From: Bacillota bacterium
GTDB lineage: Bacteria > Bacillota > Clostridia > Acetivibrionales > DTU013
Assembly (NCBI GenBank): GCA_023411715.1
Contig: JAEYOM010000123.1
Span: forward strand, 1-64,000
Direction of reading: 5' to 3'
Length of the DNA stretch: 64,000 nucleotides
The notes under the pieces were generated by a model. The model made no database searches. It saw nothing but the letters and a program-made list of their open reading frames with translations, and was not told the DNA's origin. Position numbers and translations under genes: made by a program. Below are positions 1 through 7,453 of the stretch, one piece after another (positions within the stretch are counted from its first letter, which is position 1; each line of letters starts with the position of its first letter).

Positions 1-2
1 AT

Positions 3-452
3 AATGACCTTATCCGGAAAGAGGAAGCCTTTGACGGTTTTTATGGGGTCTGCACAAATCTGGATGCCGACGTTTCTGAAATCATCAGGGTGAACAACAG
101 CAGATGGGAAATCGAGGAATGCTTCAGGATCATGAAAAGTGAGTTCAGGGCAAGGCCTGTATACCTAAGTAATGATGACAGGATAGAAGCGCATTTCATC
201 ACCTGCTTCATATCGCTGGTCATATACAGGCTGCTCGAAAAGCGACTCAACGAGGATTTCACCTGCCATGAGATTATCAGTGAATTGCGGGAAATGAATT
301 TCAAAGAGATTCGTGGGGAGGGCTATGAACCCATATACACAAGGACGGATTTTACCGATGCCCTGCATGAAGCTTTCGGCTTCCATACCGATTACCAGAT
401 TGTCACTTCGAAACAAATGAAAAAAATTTTTAAAGCCACCAAAAAGCGGTGA
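3..452 (+). CDS. IS transposase, C-terminal part (5' end outside window)
   Basis: The frame is open from the window edge and ends at a TGA at 450-452. The protein contains the blocks RVNNSRWEIEECFRIMKSEF and IEAHFITCFISLVIYRLLEK. These match the C-terminal catalytic part of DDE transposases of the IS4/IS1634 type, where the E of WEIEECFRIMK is the third acidic catalytic residue. Only about 150 residues are visible, so whether the element is intact cannot be judged. The tail is basic (KKIFKATKKR). The family is recognised from motifs; the exact IS family is inferred. Confidence 0.85.
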   Translation, partial: NDLIRKEEAFDGFYGVCTNLDADVSEIIRVNNSRWEIEECFRIMKSEFRARPVYLSNDDRIEAHFITCFISLVIYRLLEKRLNEDFTCHEIISELREMNFKEIRGEGYEPIYTRTDFTDALHEAFGFHTDYQIVTSKQMKKIFKATKKR

Positions 453-478
453 CATTGCGCACTTTTTAGGTAAACGTC

Positions 479-522
479 AAAAGCTTGAATCCCAATATCT
501 CCAATGGGTTCCAAGCTTTTTC
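479..522 (+). terminator. Hairpin terminator after the transposase
   Basis: Arms AAAAGCTTG and CAAGCTTTT, extended inward by a CCCA/TGGG block, enclose a short loop and run into a T-rich tract. It lies about 30 bp past the transposase stop and fits an intrinsic terminator on the plus strand. It could also be part of the insertion-sequence end. Confidence 0.6.
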
Positions 523-699
523 TCTTCTCAAACTGTCAAAGACAGGATTATATATTGACATGGCAGAGCATGCAACATGACAGTTGTCTTGGCAATAGAC
601 TACCTTTGTTTTAGTAGTGTGCAATTCTAATTTGCAGTTTTGCCTTCGGCTGTATCTTTCCCGCTACCGGGCAGATTAGGAACTTTCACCCATTAGAAC
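523..699. other. Gene-free stretch, possible IS end remnant
   Basis: No convincing coding frame is visible. The stretch holds a short GC-rich block (around 638-680) in an AT-rich background. The style resembles the outer end of an insertion sequence, but no matching inverted repeat is present in this window, so this is only a guess. Confidence 0.2.
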
Positions 700-752
700 G
701 TGCGCCTGCCGGGCGCACTCAAAACCGGCGGGGACCTTACGATACCCGCCGG
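700..752 (-). terminator. Tandem hairpins closing the hydrogenase operon
   Basis: Two perfect hairpins follow hydA on the minus strand. The first has arms CCGGCGGG/CCCGCCGG (745-752 and 725-732) followed by TTTT. The second has arms GTGCGCC/GGCGCAC (700-706 and 712-718). Their position 55-107 bp past the hydA stop fits transcription termination, although the U-tract is short. Confidence 0.55.
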
Positions 753-806
753 CAAGAAATATTTCAATATTTACTTTGAGCACACCCGACTATTGCCGGA
801 ATCCCA

Positions 807-2561
807 TCATTCCTCGGGATAGTTCGCTCTTGCGGCATAATGCGTATGCAGCAGTTCATGGGCCTTATGGCTTCCCGGATGGCCGAAATATTCTTCGTAC
901 ATCATTTTGACAACCTGGTTGTCCTGCGATTTTCTAATAGGCAGGCTTTCATCCTCTTCATAGATCGCTTTCGCCCTCTCGGCACGCAAATCGATCCAGC
1001 TCCTTACCTGCGACGGCTGTATAGGCTGTCCGCCTCCCGTCACACAGCCGCCCGGACAAGCCATGACTTCTACAAAATGATACTGAGCTTCTCCGCTCTT
1101 CATCCTGTCGAGCAGCTTGCGGGCATTTCCGGTACCATGGACGACAGCGGCCTTTATCTTCATTCCGGCAGCTTCGACTGTAGCTTCCTTTACCCCATCC
1201 ACTCCTCTGACGACTTCAAATTCCAGTTTCTCGAGCGGCTTTCCTTCTAGCAGTTCGACCAGGTATCTCAACGCAGCTTCCATAACGCCGCCCGTCGCAC
1301 CGAATATAACCGCCGCGCCGGAGGCCTCTCCCATAGGATCGTCGAAGTGCCTTTCAGGCAGTTCGGTGAAATCTATCCCGGCTTCTCTGATCATCCTGGC
1401 AAGTTCCCTAGTGGTCAGTACGACATCCACATCCTGGTAGCCCGAGGAACTCAATTCAGGACGCTGTACCTCAAATTTCTTTGCAGTACAGGGCATTATC
1501 GAAACTACGAATATCTTGGCAGGGTCGATTCCCATCTTCTTTGCATAGTACGATTTCAACACCGCTCCGAACATTTCGTGGGGCGATTTGCAGGTTGAAA
1601 GATTTTCCAGGAATTCAGGATAATTGTGTTCACAGAACTTGATCCAGCCAGGGCTGCAGGAGGTTATGACAGGCAGTTTGCCGCCGTTCTTGATCCTATC
1701 TACAAGCTCGGTGACCTCTTCCATGATCGTCAGGTCCGCTGCCGTATCAGTATCGAATACCTTCTTGAAGCCCAGACGCCTCAAGGCTGCTATCATGTTG
1801 CTCGTTGCCCTGGTGCCGATCGGCATCCCGAACTCTTCTCCAAGTGCGACTCTGATAGCTGGCGCCGTCTGCACGACTACGTGCAGGTCCTTGTCTGCCA
1901 GCGCTTCCCAAACCTTGCCGGTATCGTCCTTCTCTTTCAGAGCACCCACCGGACACACTGTGATACACTGGCCGCAATTTATGCACGGCACATCCGCTAG
2001 CGATTTGTTGAAGGCGGATCCGACTATGGTCCTGAAGCCTCTCTCATTCGTATCGATGACGCCGATCTTCTGAACGTTCTTACACATATTTACGCAGCGT
2101 CTGCAAAGTATGCACTTGTTGGGATCCCTCACGATCGAAGGTGACAGCTCGTCTATGGGATGATCTATCCTCTCGCCCTCGAAACGTACTTCTTTTATAT
2201 TGAGTTCCTCAGCGAGCTTCTGCAATTCGCAGCTTCTGCTCCTTACACAGGTGAGGCATTTCTTGTCATGATTGGAAAGTATGAGTTCCAGCGTGACTTT
2301 CCTTGCCTCCCTTACCCTCGGTGTCTGAGTGAATATCTCCAATCCTTCGGATACCGGATAGACACATGCAGCCTGTAAGCTCCTGGCTCCCTTTATCTCA
2401 ACCACGCACATCCTGCAGGCGCCGATCTCGTTGATGTCCTTCAGGAAGCAAAGGGTCGGGATATCGATGTTGGCGTGTCTTGCCGCTTCCAGGACGGTGT
2501 AATTCTTCGGGACCTGAATTTTTCGCGTATCTATCGTAATATTGACCATTTCCATATCCAT
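807..2561 (-). CDS. hydA: Electron-bifurcating [FeFe]-hydrogenase catalytic subunit HydA
   Basis: This 584-residue cytoplasmic enzyme makes H2 with electrons from NADH and reduced ferredoxin, together with HydB and HydC. In order it has an N-terminal 2Fe-2S domain (C-rich block LCFLKDINEIGACRMC near 38-52), a His-Cys 4Fe-4S segment (near 97-113), two 4Fe-4S ferredoxin clusters (CILCRRCVNMC, CINCGQCITVCP) and the H-cluster domain. The H-cluster loops are L1 TSCSPGW, L2 MPCTAKKFE and L3 MACPGGCVTGGGQP. L1 reads CS where monomeric enzymes have CC; I recall this from other trimeric group A3 enzymes. The ATG follows GGAGGGAGAATTAAG. It is the last gene of the hyd operon, preceded by a palindromic repeat. 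Confidence 0.97.
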   Translation of the reverse strand: MDMEMVNITIDTRKIQVPKNYTVLEAARHANIDIPTLCFLKDINEIGACRMCVVEIKGARSLQAACVYPVSEGLEIFTQTPRVREARKVTLELILSNHDKKCLTCVRSRSCELQKLAEELNIKEVRFEGERIDHPIDELSPSIVRDPNKCILCRRCVNMCKNVQKIGVIDTNERGFRTIVGSAFNKSLADVPCINCGQCITVCPVGALKEKDDTGKVWEALADKDLHVVVQTAPAIRVALGEEFGMPIGTRATSNMIAALRRLGFKKVFDTDTAADLTIMEEVTELVDRIKNGGKLPVITSCSPGWIKFCEHNYPEFLENLSTCKSPHEMFGAVLKSYYAKKMGIDPAKIFVVSIMPCTAKKFEVQRPELSSSGYQDVDVVLTTRELARMIREAGIDFTELPERHFDDPMGEASGAAVIFGATGGVMEAALRYLVELLEGKPLEKLEFEVVRGVDGVKEATVEAAGMKIKAAVVHGTGNARKLLDRMKSGEAQYHFVEVMACPGGCVTGGGQPIQPSQVRSWIDLRAERAKAIYEEDESLPIRKSQDNQVVKMMYEEYFGHPGSHKAHELLHTHYAARANYPEE

Positions 2562-2580
2562 CTTAATTCTCCCTCCTCTT

Positions 2581-2624
2581 GAACGTTTTAAATGTTATCC
2601 GCGCCTTAATGGCGCTAAACGTTC
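2581..2624 (-). repeat. Palindromic repeat between hydB and hydA
   Basis: The outer arms GAACGTTT/AAACGTTC and the inner hairpin GCGCC-TTAAT-GGCGC enclose an asymmetric bulge. It starts 19 bp upstream of the hydA ATG and ends 5 bp before the hydB stop. It is a diverged member of the repeat family at 4443-4582 and 7352-7444. Confidence 0.7.
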
Positions 2625-2629
2625 TACCT

Positions 2630-4426
2630 CTACGCATTCTTGAATATCGCCTTGAACGGGCATTTTTCCATACAAGCGCCGCACTTGATGCACTTTTCCT
2701 GGTCTATCGAATAAGGCATCTTCTTTTCACCGCTGATAGCGCCGACCGGGCAGTTCTTCGCGCAGATGCCGCAGCTCTTGCAGTGATCCGCGGATATCAC
2801 ATAGCTCATCATGGATTTGCAAACACCCGCAGGACACTTTTTATCCTTTACGTGCGCGATATACTCGTCCCTGAAATAGCGGAGCGTACTGAGTACCGGC
2901 TGCGGAGCCGACTGTCCGAGTCCGCAGAGCGCAGACGCCGTGATATTCCTGGCCAGCAGTTCAAGCTTATCGATGTCTTCCATCTCACCCTTGCCGCTCG
3001 TGATCTTCTCAAGTATCTCAAGCATCCTCTTTGTACCTATACGGCATGGCGGGCATTTACCGCAGGATTCATCCACGGTGAATTCGAGAAAGAACCTTGC
3101 TATATCAACCATGCAATTGTCTTCGTCCATTACTATGAGACCGCCTGAACCCATCATCGAACCTAATTCCTTCAGCGTCTCGTAATCCATCGGAGTATCG
3201 ATCCTGCTCGCCGGTATACAACCGCCGGATGGGCCGCCCGTCTGGGCCGCCTTGAACTTCTTTCCGTTAGGGATACCGCCGCCTATATCATATATGACTT
3301 CTCTCAGCGTAGTTCCGATCGGTATTTCCACCAAACCGGTATTGTTGATCTTTCCGCCGACAGCAAACACTTTGGTTCCCTTGCTCTTTTCGGAACCTAT
3401 CTTAGTGAACCAGTCGGCGCCGTTATTAAGGATGACCGGAATATTTGCATAGGTCTCGACGTTGTTCAGCAGTGTGGGCTTTTTCCACAAACCGCTGACG
3501 GCCGGGAACGGCGGCTTCGGTCTGGGTTCGCCCCTGTGGCCCTCGATTGAGGTCATCAGTGCGGTTTCTTCTCCGCATACGAAAGCACCGGCGCCAAGCC
3601 TTAGTTCGATATCGAAGTTGAAACCCGTGTCGAAAATGTTTTTACCAAGAAGGTTGTATTCCCTGGCCTGTTTGACAGCTATCTCCAATCTCTTCACAGC
3701 TATCGGATATTCAGCCCTGACATATATATATCCCTGATCCGCGCCGATAGCATAGCCTGCGATGGTCATTGCTTCAAGCACGCTGTGCGGGTCGCCTTCG
3801 AGAACGCTTCTGTCCATGAAAGCTCCCGGGTCGCCTTCGTCGGCATTGCACAGTACAAACTTCTGATCGCCGGCAGCCTTAGCGGTAAGTTCCCATTTCA
3901 GCCCTGTCGGGAAGCCTGCTCCACCTCTGCCTCTGAGGCCTGATTTCTTTATTTCGGCAATGACTTCCTCCGGTTTCATTTCCGTCAAAGCCTTGGCGAG
4001 AGCCTTATAACCGTCGTAGGCTATATATTCGTCGATACTCTCAGGGTTGATGATACCGCAATTCCTCAGCGCGATCCTGACCTGGCGTTTGAAGAAATCG
4101 ACATTTTCAAGGGATTTCGTAGCATCCTGGGCATTCTTGTCTCCGGCCATCAGTCTCTTGACCAGCCTGCCTTTGATAAGATGCTCTTCGACTATCTCTT
4201 TGACATCCTCGAACCGTACCATGGTATACATGGCGCCCTCTGGATACACGACAACGATCGGTCCCTCTGCGCATAAGCCATGGCAGCCTGTCGTAACTAT
4301 CTTTACTTCCTTGTCCAGACCATTCTTTTTGATCTGGGCTTCAAATTCCTGCCTTATTTTTTCAGAATTAGACGAAGTACATCCGGTACCGCCGCACACT
4401 AGTACATGCGCCCTGAAAAACTCCAT
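2630..4426 (-). CDS. hydB: Bifurcating hydrogenase subunit HydB (NuoF-like flavoprotein)
   Basis: This 598-residue NADH-binding, FMN-carrying subunit is where bifurcation is thought to occur. It starts with a thioredoxin-like 2Fe-2S domain (VCGGTGCTSS and TTGCHGLC). A NuoF core follows: GRGGAGFPTGLKWE for NADH/FMN binding, GDPGAFMDRS, an SLBB region and the 4Fe-4S motif CGKCPPCRIGT. Two ferredoxin clusters close the protein (CKSCGICAKNCP, CIKCGACMEKCP). This architecture matches HydB of trimeric bifurcating hydrogenases rather than respiratory NuoF. The ATG at 4426 follows GGGAGGGAACAAA, and that SD directly follows the last of three tandem palindromic repeats. Confidence 0.97.
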   Translation of the reverse strand: MEFFRAHVLVCGGTGCTSSNSEKIRQEFEAQIKKNGLDKEVKIVTTGCHGLCAEGPIVVVYPEGAMYTMVRFEDVKEIVEEHLIKGRLVKRLMAGDKNAQDATKSLENVDFFKRQVRIALRNCGIINPESIDEYIAYDGYKALAKALTEMKPEEVIAEIKKSGLRGRGGAGFPTGLKWELTAKAAGDQKFVLCNADEGDPGAFMDRSVLEGDPHSVLEAMTIAGYAIGADQGYIYVRAEYPIAVKRLEIAVKQAREYNLLGKNIFDTGFNFDIELRLGAGAFVCGEETALMTSIEGHRGEPRPKPPFPAVSGLWKKPTLLNNVETYANIPVILNNGADWFTKIGSEKSKGTKVFAVGGKINNTGLVEIPIGTTLREVIYDIGGGIPNGKKFKAAQTGGPSGGCIPASRIDTPMDYETLKELGSMMGSGGLIVMDEDNCMVDIARFFLEFTVDESCGKCPPCRIGTKRMLEILEKITSGKGEMEDIDKLELLARNITASALCGLGQSAPQPVLSTLRYFRDEYIAHVKDKKCPAGVCKSMMSYVISADHCKSCGICAKNCPVGAISGEKKMPYSIDQEKCIKCGACMEKCPFKAIFKNA

Positions 4427-4442
4427 TTTGTTCCCTCCCTTT

Positions 4443-4582
4443 GGATGTTTTAGAGGAAGTCCGCGCTATACGCGCTAAACATCCTCCTTTTGGATGTTTC
4501 AGAGGAAGTTCGCGCTATACGCGCTAAACATCCTCCCTTTGGATGTTTTAGAGGAAGTCCGCGCCACAGGCTCTAAACATCC
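4443..4582 (-). repeat. Three tandem 49-bp palindromic repeats upstream of hydB
   Basis: Copies of 42 bp at 4443-4484, 4492-4533 and 4541-4582 are separated by 7-bp spacers. On the mRNA (minus) strand each unit opens with GGATGTTTAG, has a GCGC-loop-GCGC tip, then a pyrimidine bulge (CTTCCTCT), closes with AAACATCC and is followed by an SD-like AAAGGGAGG or AAAAGGAGG. Copies differ by only a few bases (copy 3 has a changed tip). The last spacer supplies the hydB ribosome site. Confidence 0.9.
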
Positions 4583-4612
4583 TCCCTGTATAATCAGTTG
4601 CATATGATAGTT

Positions 4613-4990
4613 TTATTTATCTTCACTCACGGCGGCCCCGATCGTAAGGTCCGTGCACACCCTGCCGTTTACGATATGCTCCGTAACAACGCGAGCAGCC
4701 TTTTCTGCAGTCATATTGACATAAGTGACCTTGCTCCCGTCCGCATCATACACTTCAACTATCGGTTCGAGCCTGCATACGCCAATACAGCCCGTCATTG
4801 TCACTGAAACGTCCCTGAGCTGCCTTTTACCGAGTTCTTCAACGAATACATTCATTACCGGCCTCGCTCCGGCTGCTATACCGCAGGTTGCCATTCCGAC
4901 CACAATGCGGATACCGTCCTTGTTTTTTCTCATTTTGATCTCATCAAGAGTTTTATTTCTGATCGCTTCAAGTTCAGCTATCGATTTCAT
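4613..4990 (-). CDS. Thioredoxin-like 2Fe-2S ferredoxin of the hyd operon
   Basis: This 125-residue protein has the NuoE/Shethna-type 2Fe-2S fold. The pattern is MATCGIAAGARP, then TMTGCIGVCRLEP, giving four spaced cysteines like the N-terminal domain of HydB. It probably shuttles electrons to or from the HydABC complex, or is an accessory subunit. The ATG follows GGAGGTGTCTTGA. The start overlaps the end of the upstream HATPase gene by 17 bp, so the two are probably translationally coupled. The family is clear; the precise partner is inferred from the operon. Confidence 0.9.
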   Translation of the reverse strand: MKSIAELEAIRNKTLDEIKMRKNKDGIRIVVGMATCGIAAGARPVMNVFVEELGKRQLRDVSVTMTGCIGVCRLEPIVEVYDADGSKVTYVNMTAEKAARVVTEHIVNGRVCTDLTIGAAVSEDK

Positions 4991-5540
4991 TCAAGACACC
5001 TCCGAAAATTTCACTGATTCCATCGTAGATATATCCCCTGAGCCACTTTACCACCGTAAATTCTGAAAGCGGTACGTCCCCAAGGATCCCTGCCGCCTCG
5101 TGCGAACTGAATTCGAATCTGGCGTCGCCATTTTCGAGATTAAGTTGAATATCGGTTTTGGGCCAGGCGGCTGCCATATCGGTAATCACGCCTGCAAGGT
5201 CTCCTAGTGGAGGCCTGTCTATATTGGCGATTTCAAATTCTGCACTGACAACTGTCCCCGCGCCCCGGTGGGATTCTATTTCAAAACTGCCTCCTGATCG
5301 TTCAGCAGAAGCTTTGAACAAAGGGATGCCTAAGCCTACCTTCCTTGTGGTCCTTGTTGTCGTGAACGGGTCGGTCACAACTGCAAGCAGTTTTTTATCC
5401 ATCCCGGAGCCGTCGTCTTTGATGATCACAACCAGCATTCCCGTTTCGGGCTTCACCCGGAGTGTCGCCCTGATCAGGCTCGCTTGCGCTGCCGTTGAAT
5501 TCTGCATTATATCAAGGATGTGCAGCGATAGATCTCTCAA
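4974..5540 (-). CDS. Small HATPase (histidine-kinase-type ATP-binding) protein in hyd operon
   Basis: This 188-residue protein has a GHKL ATPase domain but no histidine phosphoacceptor domain. The N box is HILDIMQNSTAA, the G1 box DDGSGM and the G2 box VGLGIPL. The C-terminal third is unrecognised. Similar genes sit between hydC and the 2Fe-2S gene in other clostridial hyd operons as I recall them; their job is not established. The start is TTG, supported by GGAGG about 9 nt upstream and by the family-like opening MRDLSLHILDI. It may phosphorylate or bind a regulatory partner of the hydrogenase; that is speculation. Confidence 0.85.
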   Translation of the reverse strand: MRDLSLHILDIMQNSTAAQASLIRATLRVKPETGMLVVIIKDDGSGMDKKLLAVVTDPFTTTRTTRKVGLGIPLFKASAERSGGSFEIESHRGAGTVVSAEFEIANIDRPPLGDLAGVITDMAAAWPKTDIQLNLENGDARFEFSSHEAAGILGDVPLSEFTVVKWLRGYIYDGISEIFGGVLNEIDS

Positions 5541-5576
5541 ACCCGATTACCTCCCAAAGCTGAAGAAACCCGACAA

Positions 5577-6065
5577 CTAAAGGCTGCGGTACTTTTCGAG
5601 AACCTTTTCAACATCGTCGGGAGTAAGTCTTCCATATACGTCATCATTTATCATTACTACGGGCGCAAGTCCGCAAGCGCCTACACAGCGGCATGCATCG
5701 AGTGAGAACTTGCCATCCTCGGTACAGTCGCCTACATTGATGCCGAGTTTTTCCTGCAGCTTGTCGAGTATAAGTTTGGAGCCCTTTACGTAGCAAGCTG
5801 TCCCCAGGCATACACTAACTTTGTATTCACCCTTGGGTTTCAGAGAAAACTGGGTATAGAAAGTTACGACACCATAGACTTCCGACAGCGGTACATTAAG
5901 GCTTTCAGAAATCTTCTTCTGCACGCTCAGCGGCAGGTAGCCATACAGCTCTTGAGCCTCGTGCAGAACTGGGATCAACGCGCCCTTGGAATCCTTGTAC
6001 TTTTCGATTATATCCTGCAATTTGCGTTCTTTTTCTTCGACGCAGCCGCAGCAGTTACTGCTCAT
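5577..6065 (-). CDS. hydC: Bifurcating hydrogenase subunit HydC (NuoE-like)
   Basis: This 162-residue subunit carries a 2Fe-2S cluster and passes electrons between the HydB flavin and the rest of the complex. The cluster cysteines lie in VCLGTACYVKG and DACRCVGACGLAPV, the standard NuoE pattern. The N-terminus has an extra CCGC stretch (SSNCCGCVEE) not required by the fold. It is the first gene of the hydC-HATPase-Fd-hydB-hydA unit and has its own promoter and a Rex operator about 120-140 bp upstream. Confidence 0.96.
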   Translation of the reverse strand: MSSNCCGCVEEKERKLQDIIEKYKDSKGALIPVLHEAQELYGYLPLSVQKKISESLNVPLSEVYGVVTFYTQFSLKPKGEYKVSVCLGTACYVKGSKLILDKLQEKLGINVGDCTEDGKFSLDACRCVGACGLAPVVMINDDVYGRLTPDDVEKVLEKYRSL

Positions 6066-6122
6066 TTTTCCAGACCCCCAGTCTAAAATTGTTGTGCGTT
6101 CGGGCTTAACATATAGCTTTCT

Positions 6123-6140
6123 TTGTTAAATAAATAACCA
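6123..6140 (-). promoter_or_regulatory. Degenerate Rex-like site in the hydC leader
   Basis: TTGTTAA, 4 bp, then ATAACCA: a perfect left half and a right half with 5 of 7 matches to TTAACAA. It sits between the hydC transcription start and its ATG, 46 bp from the perfect site. It may be an auxiliary site; on its own it is weak. Confidence 0.35.
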
Positions 6141-6186
6141 ATTTCAATAAAAGATCGCTTATATGGTTAAGATTTTAACAAGCCTA

Positions 6187-6204
6187 TTGTTAAGTAATTA
6201 ACAA
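6187..6204. promoter_or_regulatory. Rex operator at the hydC promoter
   Basis: The sequence TTGTTAAGTAATTAACAA matches the Rex consensus TTGTTAA-N4-TTAACAA in all 14 fixed positions. It lies 6 bp past the -10 box (6211-6216, minus strand), over the predicted transcription start, where a bound repressor would block initiation. Rex leaves DNA when NADH is high, which fits a gene set that disposes of NADH as H2. Confidence 0.92.
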
Positions 6205-6210
6205 TGCAAT

Positions 6211-6239
6211 ATTATAACAAAAAAATCCGTGTAATTCAA
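6211..6239 (-). promoter_or_regulatory. Sigma-A promoter of hydC operon
   Basis: On the minus strand, -35 TTGAAT (6234-6239), a 17-bp spacer and -10 TATAAT (6211-6216). Spacing and hexamers are near consensus. The Rex operator overlaps the expected +1. The gap to the PHP-gene stop (6286) shows that the hydC unit can be transcribed separately from the upstream genes. Confidence 0.85.
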
Positions 6240-6285
6240 CTAAATATTATATAAACTTTCTATTGAAATCTGTAATTTATATAGA

Positions 6286-6993
6286 TTAGGCAAATATTGC
6301 CATTACAGCTTCAGCACTCAATGCATCTAGTTCGAGAAATGACCCCCTTTCCAGAATGCAGCCAAGATCGTGAGCGTCAGACGATACGATAGTACCGTAT
6401 CCCGCAAGCTCCGGATGCGCTGTCAAAAAGCCGGCTCCGTCACAATACCGCGATAGCTCAAGGTACTTGAAACAAAGCTCCTTCGGTATAAAGCCCAGAT
6501 TTGAAAGTATACTGTTGGAAGGCCTGTCTACATGTGCCGGAATGACGGCTCCCCCCAAATGCCTGACGACGGAGTTAACCTCTTCCGCTGTCAGCGCGGC
6601 GGCAGTAAGCAGCATACGGCTTTCTTCAGCGATGATACGGTCTGTTTCATCCATGATAAGCTGCCTTCCGAATATGTCACCTCTGTTTCTTATATGCGGT
6701 AAAGCGCTGTAAACCATACGCTGCAGTTCCATAGCAGCTTCCACGTCGGGCATAAGGCAGATCAAATGAACTTCCTCAGAGGTTTCGACCTCCATCCCGG
6801 GTATGAGAAGTAGTCCGCTGCTTTCCGCACATGTACCGACAGCCTTCAGGTTTGCGCACGAATTGTGGTCTGTTAGCGCAATAGCGTCGAGGCCTTTGAT
6901 TTTTGCCATATTTACTATGTTATTGGGCGTCATGTCCTTTTCTGCGCAAGCCGAAAGCGCCGAGTGTATATGAAGGTCGACCGCGTATTTCAT
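6286..6993 (-). CDS. PHP-domain metal-dependent phosphoesterase
   Basis: This 235-residue protein opens with the PHP signature DLHIHSALS. It has further metal-binding blocks at ALTDHNS, IPAHVDR and SSDAHD, so a di- or trinuclear metal site is complete. PHP proteins hydrolyse phosphoester bonds; the substrate here is unknown. I chose the ATG at 6993 (MKYAVDLHIHS) because the longer frame would overlap the preceding gene and adds a sequence without family character. It is the last gene of the distal, putatively sensory unit of the hydrogenase locus, 10 bp after the DRTGG gene. Confidence 0.85.
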   Translation of the reverse strand: MKYAVDLHIHSALSACAEKDMTPNNIVNMAKIKGLDAIALTDHNSCANLKAVGTCAESSGLLLIPGMEVETSEEVHLICLMPDVEAAMELQRMVYSALPHIRNRGDIFGRQLIMDETDRIIAEESRMLLTAAALTAEEVNSVVRHLGGAVIPAHVDRPSNSILSNLGFIPKELCFKYLELSRYCDGAGFLTAHPELAGYGTIVSSDAHDLGCILERGSFLELDALSAEAVMAIFA

Positions 6994-7003
6994 GGCTGTC
7001 CTG

Positions 7004-7336
7004 TCAGATACCGCAGTCGTGTGCAACGCAGCAGATCTCGTAAGCGCTGAGCTTCGTGCCCAGTATTGTGACGCCTTCCTGTACGGCCTTCCTGATTGTG
7101 GTTTCATCGACTTCTATGCCTTCCGGTATGATAATGCAGGACAGCTCCATAAGTGTCGCTACTGCAACGATATTCAGGTGCGTGTGGACTGTGATCCAGG
7201 CAGAGCCTTTTTTTGCGTAGGACATAACCCAGCTGAGCAGGTCACAGCAGTACATGCCCTTTACCTGGATACCTTCAGCCGATTCACCCGTCAGGATCCT
7301 GGCTTCGAGTTTTTCAGACAATTCCGGTACGTTCAT
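7004..7336 (-). CDS. DRTGG-domain protein (second copy)
   Basis: About 110 residues starting MNVPELSEKLEARIL. The fold type is the DRTGG domain also found between CBS and phosphotransacetylase domains in other proteins, where it is thought to bind a ligand or act as a switch. It is related to the protein at 9258-9605 (both have the pattern KL.E..E.L.AR.L.G, a central CDL/SDVM-type block and a C-terminal PHDC-like region). The ATG at 7336 has AGGAGG 8 nt upstream, and that SD lies directly beside a palindromic repeat. The longer in-frame start at 7393 would run through the repeat and is rejected. No enzyme activity can be predicted. Confidence 0.7.
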   Translation of the reverse strand: MNVPELSEKLEARILTGESAEGIQVKGMYCCDLLSWVMSYAKKGSAWITVHTHLNIVAVATLMELSCIIIPEGIEVDETTIRKAVQEGVTILGTKLSAYEICCVAHDCGI

Positions 7337-7351
7337 ATCGATACCTCCTAT

Positions 7352-7444
7352 GGATGTTTTAAAGGTTGTTCGCGCTTTAATGGCGCTAAACATCCTCCTA
7401 TGGATGCTTTAGAAGTTATTTGGCTATTTATGAGCTAAGCCATT
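7352..7444 (-). repeat. Palindromic repeat plus degenerate second copy, hydS-DRTGG junction
   Basis: 7352-7394 matches the hyd-locus repeat, with outer arms GGATGTTTTA/TAAACATCC and a GCGC tip. Following it at 7402-7444 is a decayed copy starting GGATGCTTTAG whose right arm no longer pairs well. The 7-bp spacer is the same as in the 4443-4582 array. The SD for the next gene lies just beyond the element. Confidence 0.75.
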
Positions 7445-7453
7445 ACAGCTTTG

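Noticed and set aside
1117..2073. Long plus-strand frames over hydA
   Set aside because: They are antisense shadows of the GC-rich hydA codons; no SD and no family motif.
4443..4582. CRISPR array
   Set aside because: The regular 49-bp spacing of three units looks array-like, but the spacers are 7 bp and near-identical SD sequences, not 25-40-bp unique spacers, and no cas genes are near.
6994..7107. Longer start of the PHP protein
   Set aside because: The 38 additional residues overlap the DRTGG gene and have no PHP-family character; ATG 6993 starts the conserved domain.
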